From NCBI GenBank assembly GCA_900552795.1, contig USBB01000026.1:1-37560 (forward strand): a stretch of 37,560 nt of DNA, in the 5' to 3' direction. Of this stretch, positions 6,245 to 13,833 are shown one piece after another. The notes beneath the pieces were generated by a model. The model did not search any database and was not told where the DNA came from. It saw only the letters and a program-made list of their open reading frames with translations. A program made the translations under genes and the position numbers. Source of the stretch: an uncultured Eubacterium sp. Its GTDB lineage: Bacteria; Bacillota; Clostridia; Lachnospirales; Lachnospiraceae. The stretch's first letter is position 1. Each line of letters opens with the position of its first letter.

Positions 6245-8566
6245 TTATCTCATAAATTTAGACAATCCGTTAAGATTTAGACCCGTATTTTTACGCTGTT
6301 TATTGCCATGAGTCCTGCCATGCCTGTCTGTCGTACCTTTCACAGCCTTCTTATCTGTGCTCTTTTTGTCAGCCGGTTTCTTATCATATACTTTTTTAGC
6401 GGCTTCATTTTCATCAAGTATCATAGAAAGTGAAATTCTTGCCTTAGCCACGTCTACATCAACCACTCTGACGTCAACTATGTCACCGACGCTCACAACA
6501 TCAAGCGGATGCTCAACTCTTTTTTGTCTTGTCATCTGCGAAATGTGTACAAGACCATCCTGATGAACACCTATATCAACAAATGCGCCAAAATCAATAA
6601 CATTTCTTACCGTACCTTTTAAAATCATTCCCGGCTGTAAATCCTTCATATCAAGAACATCTTTTCTTAATATCGGCTTTGGCATATCCTCTCGCGGATC
6701 TCTGCCCGGCTTCTCAAGTTCTTTTATTATATCGTCGAGAGTTATTTCGCCGACATCAAGCTTTTGCGCCATCTCGTGAATATCTTTAATCTTGCTTCTT
6801 AAACCTATGAGTTCACCCGTTGTTATTGAATTAATATCATATCCCATAATTTCAAGAAGCTTTTTTGCAACCTCATAGCTCTCAGGATGTACGCTTGTTG
6901 CATCAAGAGGATTATCCCCATCCTGAATACGCATAAATCCTGCACACTGTTCAAAAGCCTTAGGACCAAGCTTGGCAACCTTTAAAAGCTGCTTTCGGTT
7001 AGTAAATCGTCCGTTTGTCTCTCTGTAATCAACAATATTTTTGGCAACTGTCTTTGATATTCCCGAAATATACTCCAAAAGGGATGCTGACGCTGTATTT
7101 AAATCAACTCCGACCTTATTAACGCTGTCCTCTACAACTCCGGCAAGTGCTTCACCAAGCTTTTTCTGATTCATATCGTGCTGGTACTGCCCAACACCGA
7201 TTGATTTAGGTTCAATTTTTACAAGCTCCGCAAGAGGATCCTGAACTCTTCTTGCTATTGAAACCGCACTTCTTTGAGCCACATCAAAATCAGGAAATTC
7301 TTCTGTTGCAAGCTTACTTGCGGAATAAACAGATGCTCCTGCCTCATTTGTAATAATGTAGTCAACGCCTGTAAGCCCCTCTTCGTTAATCATATCTGCA
7401 ATGATTTTTTCTGATTCTCTTGAAGCTGTTCCGTTACCGCATGAAATAAGCGTAATTCCATATTTATCTATAAGCTTCTTAACCTCTGCCTTAGACTGCT
7501 CCACTTTATTATGAGGCTCTGTAGGATAAATAACCTTTGTTGCAAGAACCTTTCCTGTAGGGTCAACAACAGCAAGCTTACAGCCTGTCCTGAATGCCGG
7601 ATCCCAGCCAAGTACAACCTTACCTGCAATAGGCGGCTGCAAAAGAAGCTGCTCAAGATTTTTTCCAAACACCTTTATAGCTCCATCCTCTGCTGTTTCC
7701 GTCAAAGAATTTCTTATCTCTCTTTCAATCGCCGGAGCTATAAGTCTGTCATAAGCATCCTTAACAACAGCTTTCAAAAGAGGTGTTGTGTACTGATTCT
7801 CCGAAACTATCATCTTTTTTTCAAGATAGCCTAAAATTCTTTCAACAGGCGCCTCTATCTTAACATTAAGGAATTTCTCATTTTCACCCCTGTTTAATGC
7901 AAGAACTCTGTGTCCCGGTATTGTTGTAAGTGACTCACTGTAATCATAATAAGTCTCATAAACCGACTCCGCCTCAGCGTCCTTTGCAACAGAACTGATT
8001 TTGCCCTCTTTAAAGGTAATATCTCTTATATAAGTTCTGTAATCTGCCTCGTCTGAAATCTGCTCAGCTATTATATCAAGAGCCCCTGCTATGGCATCCG
8101 CTGCACTCGCAACTTCTTTGCCCTCCTCATCGCTTATATATTCAGCAGCCTTTTCCTCCACCGGCTTATCTGTATCCTGCTGTAATATATATAATGCAAG
8201 CGGCTCCAATCCTTTTTCCTTTGCAATAATCGCTCTTGTTCTTCTCTTCTGCTTATAAGGACGATATAAATCCTCAACAAGAACCATTGTCTCGGCAGCA
8301 ATAATCTGATTTTTCAAATCCTCAGTAAGCTTACCCTGCTCCTCAATACTTGCAATAACCTGCTCTTTTCTATTTTCAAGGTTTCTTAAATATTTTAAAC
8401 GCTCATCAAGTTCTCTTAACTGCTCGTCATTTAATGAACCTGTAACTTCTTTACGATATCTTGCGATAAAAGGAATAGTACATCCCTCATCAATTAATTT
8501 TATGGCAGCATCGACCTGAGACGGTTTTATTTGAAGCTCCTCAGCAATTTTCTTAGTAATATCCAT
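6245..8566 (-). CDS. tex: Tex-family RNA-binding transcription accessory protein
   Basis: This 773-residue protein matches the Tex family (Spt6-related) in length and order. An N-terminal helical region has the family phrase GCTIPFIARYRKEVTG. A central YqgF/RNase H-like domain contains LGWDPAFRTGCKLAVVD. Two helix-hairpin-helix units follow around LNTASASLLEYISGIS. A C-terminal S1 RNA-binding domain (about 650-720) has GTVRNVIDFGAFVDIG and DGLVHISQM. The last 50 residues are basic and low complexity (KKPADKKSTDKKAVK), common in Tex tails. The start has AAAAGGAG upstream. It is the first gene of the long run that ends with ispD, read from the promoter at 8650-8678. Confidence 0.95.
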   Translation of the reverse strand: MDITKKIAEELQIKPSQVDAAIKLIDEGCTIPFIARYRKEVTGSLNDEQLRELDERLKYLRNLENRKEQVIASIEEQGKLTEDLKNQIIAAETMVLVEDLYRPYKQKRRTRAIIAKEKGLEPLALYILQQDTDKPVEEKAAEYISDEEGKEVASAADAIAGALDIIAEQISDEADYRTYIRDITFKEGKISSVAKDAEAESVYETYYDYSESLTTIPGHRVLALNRGENEKFLNVKIEAPVERILGYLEKKMIVSENQYTTPLLKAVVKDAYDRLIAPAIEREIRNSLTETAEDGAIKVFGKNLEQLLLQPPIAGKVVLGWDPAFRTGCKLAVVDPTGKVLATKVIYPTEPHNKVEQSKAEVKKLIDKYGITLISCGNGTASRESEKIIADMINEEGLTGVDYIITNEAGASVYSASKLATEEFPDFDVAQRSAVSIARRVQDPLAELVKIEPKSIGVGQYQHDMNQKKLGEALAGVVEDSVNKVGVDLNTASASLLEYISGISKTVAKNIVDYRETNGRFTNRKQLLKVAKLGPKAFEQCAGFMRIQDGDNPLDATSVHPESYEVAKKLLEIMGYDINSITTGELIGLRSKIKDIHEMAQKLDVGEITLDDIIKELEKPGRDPREDMPKPILRKDVLDMKDLQPGMILKGTVRNVIDFGAFVDIGVHQDGLVHISQMTRQKRVEHPLDVVSVGDIVDVRVVDVDVAKARISLSMILDENEAAKKVYDKKPADKKSTDKKAVKGTTDRHGRTHGNKQRKNTGLNLNGLSKFMR

Positions 8567-8620
8567 GTTGTAAAACTCCTTTTAACTAATCCGCAAACGC
8601 AGTATATATACATTTATTAC

Positions 8621-8637
8621 GTCTGGCAGCACCAGAC
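8621..8637. other. Hairpin at the 5' end of the tex leader
   Basis: GTCTGG (8621-8626) and CCAGAC (8632-8637) form a 6-bp stem with a 5-base loop. It lies a few bases downstream of the predicted tex transcription start on the minus strand. It may stabilise the 5' end of the mRNA. Its function is not shown by the sequence. Confidence 0.5.
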
Positions 8638-8649
8638 CTTAATTATTAT

Positions 8650-8678
8650 ATTATATCAACATGCTAATGTTTTCGCAA
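8650..8678 (-). promoter_or_regulatory. Promoter of the tex-to-ispD run
   Basis: On the minus strand TTGCGA (8678-8673) and TATAAT (8655-8650) have a 17-base spacer. The predicted start lies near 8643, giving a leader of about 75 bases before the tex ATG. Confidence 0.7.
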
Positions 8679-8717
8679 GATAGGATTGCGGCAGTGCCAC
8701 ACATGAAACAAACGCAG

Positions 8718-8735
8718 TAATCCTATAAAGTAAAA
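8718..8735 (+). repeat. Copy of the TAATCCTATAAAGTAAAA block
   Basis: The 18-base block TAATCCTATAAAGTAAAA is identical to the right arm of the palindrome at 25472-25489. Its core CCTATAAAGTAAAA recurs at 14328-14341. A partial left arm (AGGATTGCG) is nearby at about 8682-8690. On the minus strand the block begins right after the terminator stem of the membrane-protein island. Confidence 0.75.
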
Positions 8736-8737
8736 CA

Positions 8738-8762
8738 CACCCTGCATTTTTTGCAGGGTGCT
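8738..8762 (-). terminator. Terminator of the membrane-protein island
   Basis: CACCCTGCA and TGCAGGGTG form a GC-rich stem with a short A/T loop between the last island gene and tex. On the minus strand it is followed by TGTTTTAC. It is well placed to end transcription from the island before the tex promoter. Confidence 0.8.
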
Positions 8763-8774
8763 GATTATATAATT

Positions 8775-9356
8775 TCATTTTTTTAAAATATTCAATGTAT
8801 ATATCATCCAGCCAATTCCGCAACCCACAGACAGCACTAAAAACATCCCCTTTATAACGTAAAATTTTTCTCGAAATTCCACTAATAATACAACCAATGT
8901 TATTGCTGAAATTAATAAAAAAACAGGTAATGCATACCCCAAAAACCAGGAGATTTTATATCCTTTTGGTGAAACAAATTCATTTTCCACTATATCACCG
9001 TCTGTTTTCACGCAAAAAGCCACCTTACTTTTTATGTCATTTGTCTGTATATAGATATTTTCTTTATCTGCTTTTTCTATTCTAACCACGGCATTAAAAG
9101 GCTTTCCAAATGGCATATATTCTCCGCTTCCTGAAAATAAAGACAAAATCCAGTAAAAAAACATTAAAAATATTTTTTTATTGCTTTTTAAAAACGTACT
9201 CTGAATCTCTATTTTCACATCACTTCCTTGCGGAATGTCTATTACAAGTTCATCTTTACCATTCAGAGCATAAACCTGCGCTTCTCTGTCATTAATCCAC
9301 ACATTGCATAAATAATCTTCACTCTTATATGTACTATTCTTCAAAAATAATTTCAT
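8775..9356 (-). CDS. Unknown three-helix membrane protein
   Basis: I do not recognise this family. From the ATG at 9356 the protein has 193 residues. The first 55 residues are beta-rich (LCNVWINDREAQVYAL, ELVIDIPQGSDVKIEI) and may be a small cytoplasmic domain. A hydrophobic segment follows at about 60-77, then a polar 55-residue stretch, then two strong transmembrane helices at about 137-160 and 166-190. A longer frame begins with GTG at 9392, but that extension covers GAGGAGTTGGAG, which looks like the ribosome site region. The spacing to 9356 is long, so the start is uncertain. It is the last gene of the island and is followed by a clear terminator. Confidence 0.6.
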   Translation of the reverse strand: MKLFLKNSTYKSEDYLCNVWINDREAQVYALNGKDELVIDIPQGSDVKIEIQSTFLKSNKKIFLMFFYWILSLFSGSGEYMPFGKPFNAVVRIEKADKENIYIQTNDIKSKVAFCVKTDGDIVENEFVSPKGYKISWFLGYALPVFLLISAITLVVLLVEFREKFYVIKGMFLVLSVGCGIGWMIYTLNILKK

Positions 9357-9394
9357 TGTTTTTACATTTCTCCAACTCCTCAGTAATAACACTT

Positions 9395-9862
9395 TTATAA
9401 ACCAGCTTCAATTTTATTCAAATCATTATAAAACTCTCTAAGCCCTTGCCCCTCTATTTGTCCATCTATTAAATCCTCCGAATAAAATACCAAAACTCTG
9501 CTCTTATAATCAAAATTGTACCTTATTGTAAGTTTTTCTACCGATATTCCATACATATATATTTTTTTAATTTCTACATTTTTTATTTTTAAAACGTCCA
9601 GTAAAATTTCATTTTTATTTATCTTAATACATATTCCATTTTGCTTAACATTATATACAAGTTGTCTCAAAAAGAATTTTTTACTACACTTAAAATATAT
9701 ACATGCAAAAATTATCATTAATATAATTGACACTATAAAATATGTTCTTATACTTAATATTTCATTTAATATCAGATACTCAAAATATGCCAAAATGAAC
9801 ACAACCGGAACAAAAGAATATATTCTCATTACAAAATTCTGACATGTTATCTGTTTTTCCAA
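9395..9862 (-). CDS. Unknown membrane protein, two helices plus cytoplasmic domain
   Basis: This 155-residue protein starts with TTG after AAAGGAGAAAAGG. Two adjacent transmembrane segments lie at about 14-34 and 39-60. They are followed by a 95-residue soluble domain with alternating hydrophobic strands (NGICIKINKNEILLDVLKIK, VEKLTIRYNF, RVLVFYSEDL) and a short C-terminal helix. The plan of two helices followed by a beta domain is the same as in the YcxB-like protein at 5678-6226, so a bacterial PH-like membrane protein is plausible, but sequence similarity is not obvious. It lies in the AT-rich island, 38 bases after the preceding gene. Confidence 0.6.
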   Translation of the reverse strand: MEKQITCQNFVMRIYSFVPVVFILAYFEYLILNEILSIRTYFIVSIILMIIFACIYFKCSKKFFLRQLVYNVKQNGICIKINKNEILLDVLKIKNVEIKKIYMYGISVEKLTIRYNFDYKSRVLVFYSEDLIDGQIEGQGLREFYNDLNKIEAGL

Positions 9863-9900
9863 GATACCTTTTCTCCTTTTGTTTAAAACTTAACAATTTT

Positions 9901-10383
9901 TTAAAATGATATATCTATTATCTCATATTTCATTCTTTTCCTATTATTCAGTTCTAACTTTACCACTGCTCCCACGGTAATAATCAGCATAATCACAGCA
10001 CATGCACCCATCAGCAGATTAGCTTCCAATTTTAAAAACAGATATATAAAAGAAGCGTCTATTGCCAATCCTAACATAATAATTATACTTATTACGATAG
10101 TATATACTTTCTTCCATTTCTGATATTGATGTTTAGCTATAAAATATTTAAAATCCGCTCTTCCTTTAATGTCCAATTTTTCTGTAATAACAACATTTTC
10201 TTTTGTTTTACTTATTTTAATACATACTGGCAAATAATAATCCGAGGCTTCTGGTATAAATAAATCTATAAGTGCAGCTATTATTATTTTTATTAACGTG
10301 TCCTCATAGATTTTGTTATATACATAATGTATGTCATCAGTTTCTTTAATAATATAATCGCTTGCCAAACACTTTATATTCAA
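9901..10383 (-). CDS. Unknown membrane protein, soluble N-domain plus two helices
   Basis: This 160-residue protein starts at a TTG preceded by GGAGGGCTAATA, a good ribosome site. Residues 1-90 are soluble, with a short hydrophobic stretch (IIIAALIDLFIP). Two transmembrane helices follow at about 93-117 and 121-141, with a charged tail. This is the reverse of the domain order in the next gene. I do not recognise the family. Codon use is very AT-rich, like its neighbours in the island. Confidence 0.55.
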   Translation of the reverse strand: MNIKCLASDYIIKETDDIHYVYNKIYEDTLIKIIIAALIDLFIPEASDYYLPVCIKISKTKENVVITEKLDIKGRADFKYFIAKHQYQKWKKVYTIVISIIIMLGLAIDASFIYLFLKLEANLLMGACAVIMLIITVGAVVKLELNNRKRMKYEIIDISF

Positions 10384-10412
10384 TATTAGCCCTCCATTTC
10401 AAAAGTTCTGCA

Positions 10413-10478
10413 TCACCCTATCTCTTTTCTGCTGAGCGATTCACTGATATTTATTTTCTGCTCGACAATCGGAGCCAA
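10413..10478 (-). other. Possible 21-codon peptide or gene remnant
   Basis: Between the CPBP gene and the next gene, one minus-strand frame reads on with protein-like content from inside the CPBP 3' end to a TGA at 10415-10413. It ends in EQKINISESLSRKEIG. A TTG at 10478 follows GGGGCGG with suitable spacing. The stretch is richer in G+C than its surroundings. It may be a tiny peptide gene, the tail of a lost gene, or a repeated sequence. The evidence is weak. Confidence 0.25.
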
Positions 10479-10498
10479 TAATAATCCGCCCCGTAATT

Positions 10499-11164
10499 TT
10501 AAAATGCCATTCTTACAATACTGCCTGCTATTATGCTAAAATTCCACAATATATGTAAAATAATTGAAGAAAATATATTATCTGTATTTTTATACACATA
10601 TCCACACCCAAAACCTGATACTAAGTATATTAAAAAATTTGCTGTTATTATATTAAGGGCTGCATCGTTTTGTTTTATAACGTGTAATAACGAAAATACT
10701 AATGAACTTAAAATTATTGCAGATATTTTTGTCATTCTAAATTGTTCTTCAAAAACACGCATAATACCATTCCTACAAAATAATTCTTCGATTACCGGTG
10801 CATATATTAACGGAGCAATTAAATAATGTATTTTAAAATTGTTATTTACATTTAAATCTAAAGCACTTTTTTCTTCAACTCCAAAAATGTATGTTATCAT
10901 CATTCCAAGAATTGATATTACTAAAAAAATTGTTGAAATCTCATTTATATCTATTTTCTTATATTCTTTTATCCCCTTTTTTAGTAATCGGCTGTAAACA
11001 CATATCGTAATAATGAACAAAAAAATTTCTACTATAACTTCACCATTTAACCATTCATATCTTTGAATATCCGGCATATACTTATTAAATATATCTGCCA
11101 AATACCGAAATCCGCCAAAATACCCTAAGAGAAATAAAATAATATATACATCAATACTAATCAA
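10499..11164 (-). CDS. CPBP-family intramembrane metalloprotease
   Basis: This 221-residue membrane protein is predicted to be a CPBP (CAAX protease and bacteriocin-processing/Abi) protease. All three family motifs are present in order. EELFCR gives E126-E127-x3-R131, FSLLH gives F157-x3-H161, and HILWN gives H204-x3-N208, so it should be catalytically competent. About six to seven transmembrane helices are visible. Bacterial relatives act in bacteriocin self-immunity, peptide maturation or membrane-stress signalling; which applies here is unknown. It starts with TTG after AAAGGGG and overlaps the preceding gene by 8 bases, showing coupling. It is the only gene in the island with a recognisable enzymatic function. 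Confidence 0.85.
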   Translation of the reverse strand: MISIDVYIILFLLGYFGGFRYLADIFNKYMPDIQRYEWLNGEVIVEIFLFIITICVYSRLLKKGIKEYKKIDINEISTIFLVISILGMMITYIFGVEEKSALDLNVNNNFKIHYLIAPLIYAPVIEELFCRNGIMRVFEEQFRMTKISAIILSSLVFSLLHVIKQNDAALNIITANFLIYLVSGFGCGYVYKNTDNIFSSIILHILWNFSIIAGSIVRMAF

Positions 11165-11591
11165 TATTAACCCCTTTAAAACTCCTAAATAAATTAATGC
11201 AATGAAATATTATTTTTTCCGTTCCCCACATAGAGTATATTGTCAGGCACAGGATAACCACTTCTTTATATGTATTACTTAAAAACATTTCATAAAATAT
11301 ATTTATATGTGGCAGGCTTATTATGATGCCTCCAAAAATAATACCTATAAAATCAATTAATATATTATCCGCATTAACATTTCTACTTTTTAAGAAAAAA
11401 CTATTTTGAATAATTGCTACTAAAATTCCCGCAAAAAATATAAATGGTATATATGGATCAACTCTTTTTTTAATCAAATATATACTTAGCAAACCGCCAA
11501 TCAACAACAGCACTACATCTGTTAAAATTGAAATAAGACAACTTCCTTGCAATGTAAAATATTCCATTTCTTTAATTATAAAAACAACAAT
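11157..11591 (-). CDS. Unknown four-helix membrane protein (possible ATT start)
   Basis: The frame encodes about 144 residues with four predicted transmembrane segments (IGGLLSIYLI, YIPFIFFAGILVAII, ILIDFIGIIFGGIIISL, VVILCLTIYSMWG). No family is recognised. The first ATG is at 11567 and lacks a ribosome site. Eight in-frame codons upstream an ATT at 11591-11589 sits six bases after GGGAGG (11603-11598), which is ideal spacing. I therefore extend the gene to the ATT, a rare but known start codon, with moderate confidence. The stop overlaps the CPBP protease start by 8 bases, so the two proteins are probably made together and may work together. Confidence 0.55.
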   Translation of the reverse strand: MVVFIIKEMEYFTLQGSCLISILTDVVLLLIGGLLSIYLIKKRVDPYIPFIFFAGILVAIIQNSFFLKSRNVNADNILIDFIGIIFGGIIISLPHINIFYEMFLSNTYKEVVILCLTIYSMWGTEKIIFHCINLFRSFKGVNID

Positions 11592-11621
11592 GTTTTTCCT
11601 CCCTATATCTATAGTTTCATC

Positions 11622-11810
11622 TCATCTAATTACCAGAATATAAATAGCAAGAACAACTACACCTAAAATCATTATTCCAAATGTATACATCATATATCTT
11701 ATATATTTTTTAAATCTCATATATGATTTCTCATCACAGCTATTGTCAAAACTAATTTGCTTTTCAGCAAGATGTCCAAACAAAAACGCCACACACGACA
11801 AAATACCCAA
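11622..11810 (-). CDS. Unknown small two-helix protein, start unclear
   Basis: This is a frame of at least 62 residues with hydrophobic segments at the N-terminus (ILSCVAFLFGHLA) and C-terminus (MYTFGIMILGVVVLAIYIL) and a charged middle. The TTG at 11810 cuts into the first helix. The open frame continues 13 codons further upstream (to 11849) and would complete that helix, but offers only ATT or ATA codons as starts and no convincing ribosome site. Either a rare start is used, the gene is coupled to its upstream neighbour, or it is degraded. No family is recognised. Confidence 0.45.
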   Translation of the reverse strand: MGILSCVAFLFGHLAEKQISFDNSCDEKSYMRFKKYIRYMMYTFGIMILGVVVLAIYILVIR

Positions 11811-11851
11811 ACAAACATATGATATAAATGCTATAAATTCAATATTTTACA

Positions 11852-12058
11852 TCACATTTTTTCTCTATGCTTCCCATAGTATTTAAAGCAAAAAATCCAT
11901 ATAAGCGTGCACAAAACCAAACCAGGACCGGTAAACGCTGCATCTATCAATATTTTTCTTTTGGAAGCTTCATCTATTATATCTATGAAAAACCAAATAT
12001 ACGGCGCAATTGTAATCAGCGTACTAATAACTATTAAAAATACTCCAAATTTCTCCAT
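11852..12058 (-). CDS. Unknown small two-helix membrane protein
   Basis: From the ATG at 12058 the protein has 68 residues with two transmembrane helices, about residues 4-26 and 41-58 (LVLCTLIWIFCFKYYG), and a charged end (KHREKM). I chose this start over upstream codons because GAGG (12067-12064) lies five bases before it. That ribosome site overlaps the stop codon of the preceding gene, indicating coupled translation. The function is unknown. The size and layout resemble small immunity or accessory subunits, but no sequence motif supports a specific role. Confidence 0.6.
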   Translation of the reverse strand: MEKFGVFLIVISTLITIAPYIWFFIDIIDEASKRKILIDAAFTGPGLVLCTLIWIFCFKYYGKHREKM

Positions 12059-12065
12059 AATAACC

Positions 12066-12437
12066 TCAATTCTTTTCATGTACATTCCAATATAATGACA
12101 TTATACTTACAGAAAATACTAACGCCATGACTACCTGTAACAAAGCAATCACATTTTTACCAAGCCATAAATCAGGAAAGATTTTTGTCCATACCAAAAC
12201 AGCCATTGACAATATCATAATAAAAATCGATATAACAATATTCTTAATTGCTTTCTCTCTTAATTTTGTCTTTTCTATCTGCCTTTTATCTAAGCAAAAA
12301 TATGAGAATATTCCATACATAACTACTGATAAAGCTGCAATTAAATAATCTGAAACATCAAATATTATACCGGTTAATATTGAAATAACTCCCGGCACTG
12401 TCATAACAAATATATAATTACTGCGTCTGTTTTTCAT
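12066..12437 (-). CDS. Unknown four-helix membrane protein
   Basis: This 123-residue protein has a good ribosome site (AGGTGACAATAA before ATG). Four hydrophobic helices are predicted at about 9-27, 30-47, 64-84 and 91-117, with a basic loop between helices two and three (DKRQIEKTKLREK). This helix-hairpin arrangement in pairs is typical of small inner-membrane proteins, but I recognise no family. The next gene starts directly at its stop. Confidence 0.6.
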   Translation of the reverse strand: MKNRRSNYIFVMTVPGVISILTGIIFDVSDYLIAALSVVMYGIFSYFCLDKRQIEKTKLREKAIKNIVISIFIMILSMAVLVWTKIFPDLWLGKNVIALLQVVMALVFSVSIMSLYWNVHEKN

Positions 12438-12485
12438 TTATTGTCACCTGTTCCATGTAAATATCAAATTCCGACCTTTTCAAAA

Positions 12486-12671
12486 TTATTTTCTTGAATT
12501 AGCATAAAATAATATTATCACTCTAATTAACGCCAATGCACCTGCACTTATTACAACAACTAAAAGATTTTTTAAAGTCTCTTCTCTATTATACATAAAT
12601 CCGCTGATACACCCGATAATTGCACATACACACCAAAATTCAATCAATTTATTTTTATTATTCATCTTCAT
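12486..12671 (-). CDS. Unknown small two-helix membrane protein
   Basis: From the ATG at 12671 the protein has 61 residues. It has two hydrophobic helices (FWCVCAIIGCISGFMY, LLVVVISAGALALIRVIILF) joined by a short polar loop, and a lysine/asparagine-rich N-terminus. A longer frame starts at a GTG at 12704 inside the end of the preceding gene. No ideal ribosome site precedes any of the candidates, so translation may depend on coupling. The function is unknown. Confidence 0.5.
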   Translation of the reverse strand: MKMNNKNKLIEFWCVCAIIGCISGFMYNREETLKNLLVVVISAGALALIRVIILFYANSRK

Positions 12672-12691
12672 ATCATTAATTCTACTTTTTC

Positions 12692-13582
12692 TTACTCCAC
12701 CCACTCATTTTTCTTATTCATATAAGCCATCGATAATTTGTTCCCATAATAAATCAATGGCAAAAAGAACAAAACTAAAATCATTAAATATTCCTGCTCG
12801 TCTCTATCTTGAAATATGCTCAATACAATAGCTTTATCATAAATTAACTTTAATAAAACAATTCCCAAACTCGATATAACACTAACAACCGCAAAGTATA
12901 CATATTTACTTTTTACCAGTTCTTTTATTCCAATCCAATGTAATTTCCATAAAACAAAAATATTAAATACCATAAACACGAAAGTCGATATCCAGTACTT
13001 AAGCGTATACTTATAAATAAATGTCAGCAAGATAATATAAATTATAAATCCACAAAAACTTTTAAATAATTTATCAACATCAACCGTTTTATCACTCTGC
13101 ACCGCTTCTAAATAGTATTTCATTTTTTCATTTAATATTTCGCAGTCTCTTATTTCCTCATAATTTTTTATTATGCTTTTGTGCAGATAAATCGAGCATA
13201 TTAGTATCATTGTGCTTATAAATATAAAGTCAACTTGCAAAATATCTTTTCTGTTCGCATTATTAACTTGAACTAAAACTGCCGCTATAATCATCTCTGA
13301 AAACTCAAGTGTGCATATTAACATATATTTTTTACGATTACCTATATTGAGAGGGTCGCAATACTTCATAAATGTTTCTGCTTTTATCATCAGGCAAAGC
13401 AATGCAATTATGTAGCTTAATAAAATAACAAAGCCCGTTTTACCTGTTAAATTACTAATTCCGTAAAAATTAACAACCAAAATTCCATAACATAAAATAC
13501 TGATATAATAAACAATGCTCGACCAATATCTAATCTTTAATGTTAATCCTATTGACCTTTTTTTCACAATTATTTTCTCCAT
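12692..13582 (-). CDS. Unknown polytopic membrane protein
   Basis: At 296 residues this is the largest protein of the island. About eight transmembrane helices fall in two groups, roughly residues 20-135 and 170-285. They are separated by a charged, probably cytoplasmic region of about 45 residues (KSIIKNYEEIRDCEILNEKM and onward). The two-half layout recalls transporter membrane domains, but no ATPase partner is present in the island and no family motif is visible. The start overlaps the end of the preceding gene by 53 bases and has no clear ribosome site. Confidence 0.6.
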   Translation of the reverse strand: MEKIIVKKRSIGLTLKIRYWSSIVYYISILCYGILVVNFYGISNLTGKTGFVILLSYIIALLCLMIKAETFMKYCDPLNIGNRKKYMLICTLEFSEMIIAAVLVQVNNANRKDILQVDFIFISTMILICSIYLHKSIIKNYEEIRDCEILNEKMKYYLEAVQSDKTVDVDKLFKSFCGFIIYIILLTFIYKYTLKYWISTFVFMVFNIFVLWKLHWIGIKELVKSKYVYFAVVSVISSLGIVLLKLIYDKAIVLSIFQDRDEQEYLMILVLFFLPLIYYGNKLSMAYMNKKNEWVE

Positions 13583-13793
13583 TACAAGTATAAGTCTGCA
13601 TTTTATATAATTTATCTTTTTTATGTAGTCTGTCTGCCACAGTTAATGAAATAACAATAAATTCTCCTCCAACACCGAAAAATATATAAGGAAGCAATGA
13701 CCAATAAAATTTAATTGTCAATATAAAAAATATAATATATGACACTATCATTAGTATCTGCACATTAATAAATACGAGCTTTTTGATATTCAT
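13530..13793 (-). CDS. Unknown small two-helix protein with cysteine-containing tail
   Basis: From the ATG at 13793 (GGAGG six bases upstream) the protein has 87 residues. Two transmembrane helices occupy about 5-27 and 30-50. They are followed by a charged cytoplasmic tail with two cysteines (YTCNGENNCEKK). Its 3' end overlaps the following gene by 53 bases in another frame. The overlap is long for coupling and could mean that the downstream start is later than drawn. No family is recognised. Confidence 0.55.
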   Translation of the reverse strand: MNIKKLVFINVQILMIVSYIIFFILTIKFYWSLLPYIFFGVGGEFIVISLTVADRLHKKDKLYKMQTYTCNGENNCEKKVNRINIKD

Positions 13794-13833
13794 AACAGGC
13801 CTCCATTTCAAAGTATATCATCGGACAACTAAA

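Noticed and set aside
9382..9393. 12-base match AGTAATAACACT at 9382-9393 and 14227-14238
   Set aside because: It is short and AT-rich, lies at opposite ends of the island and has no palindromic or structural context; chance is likely, so an att-site claim is not justified.
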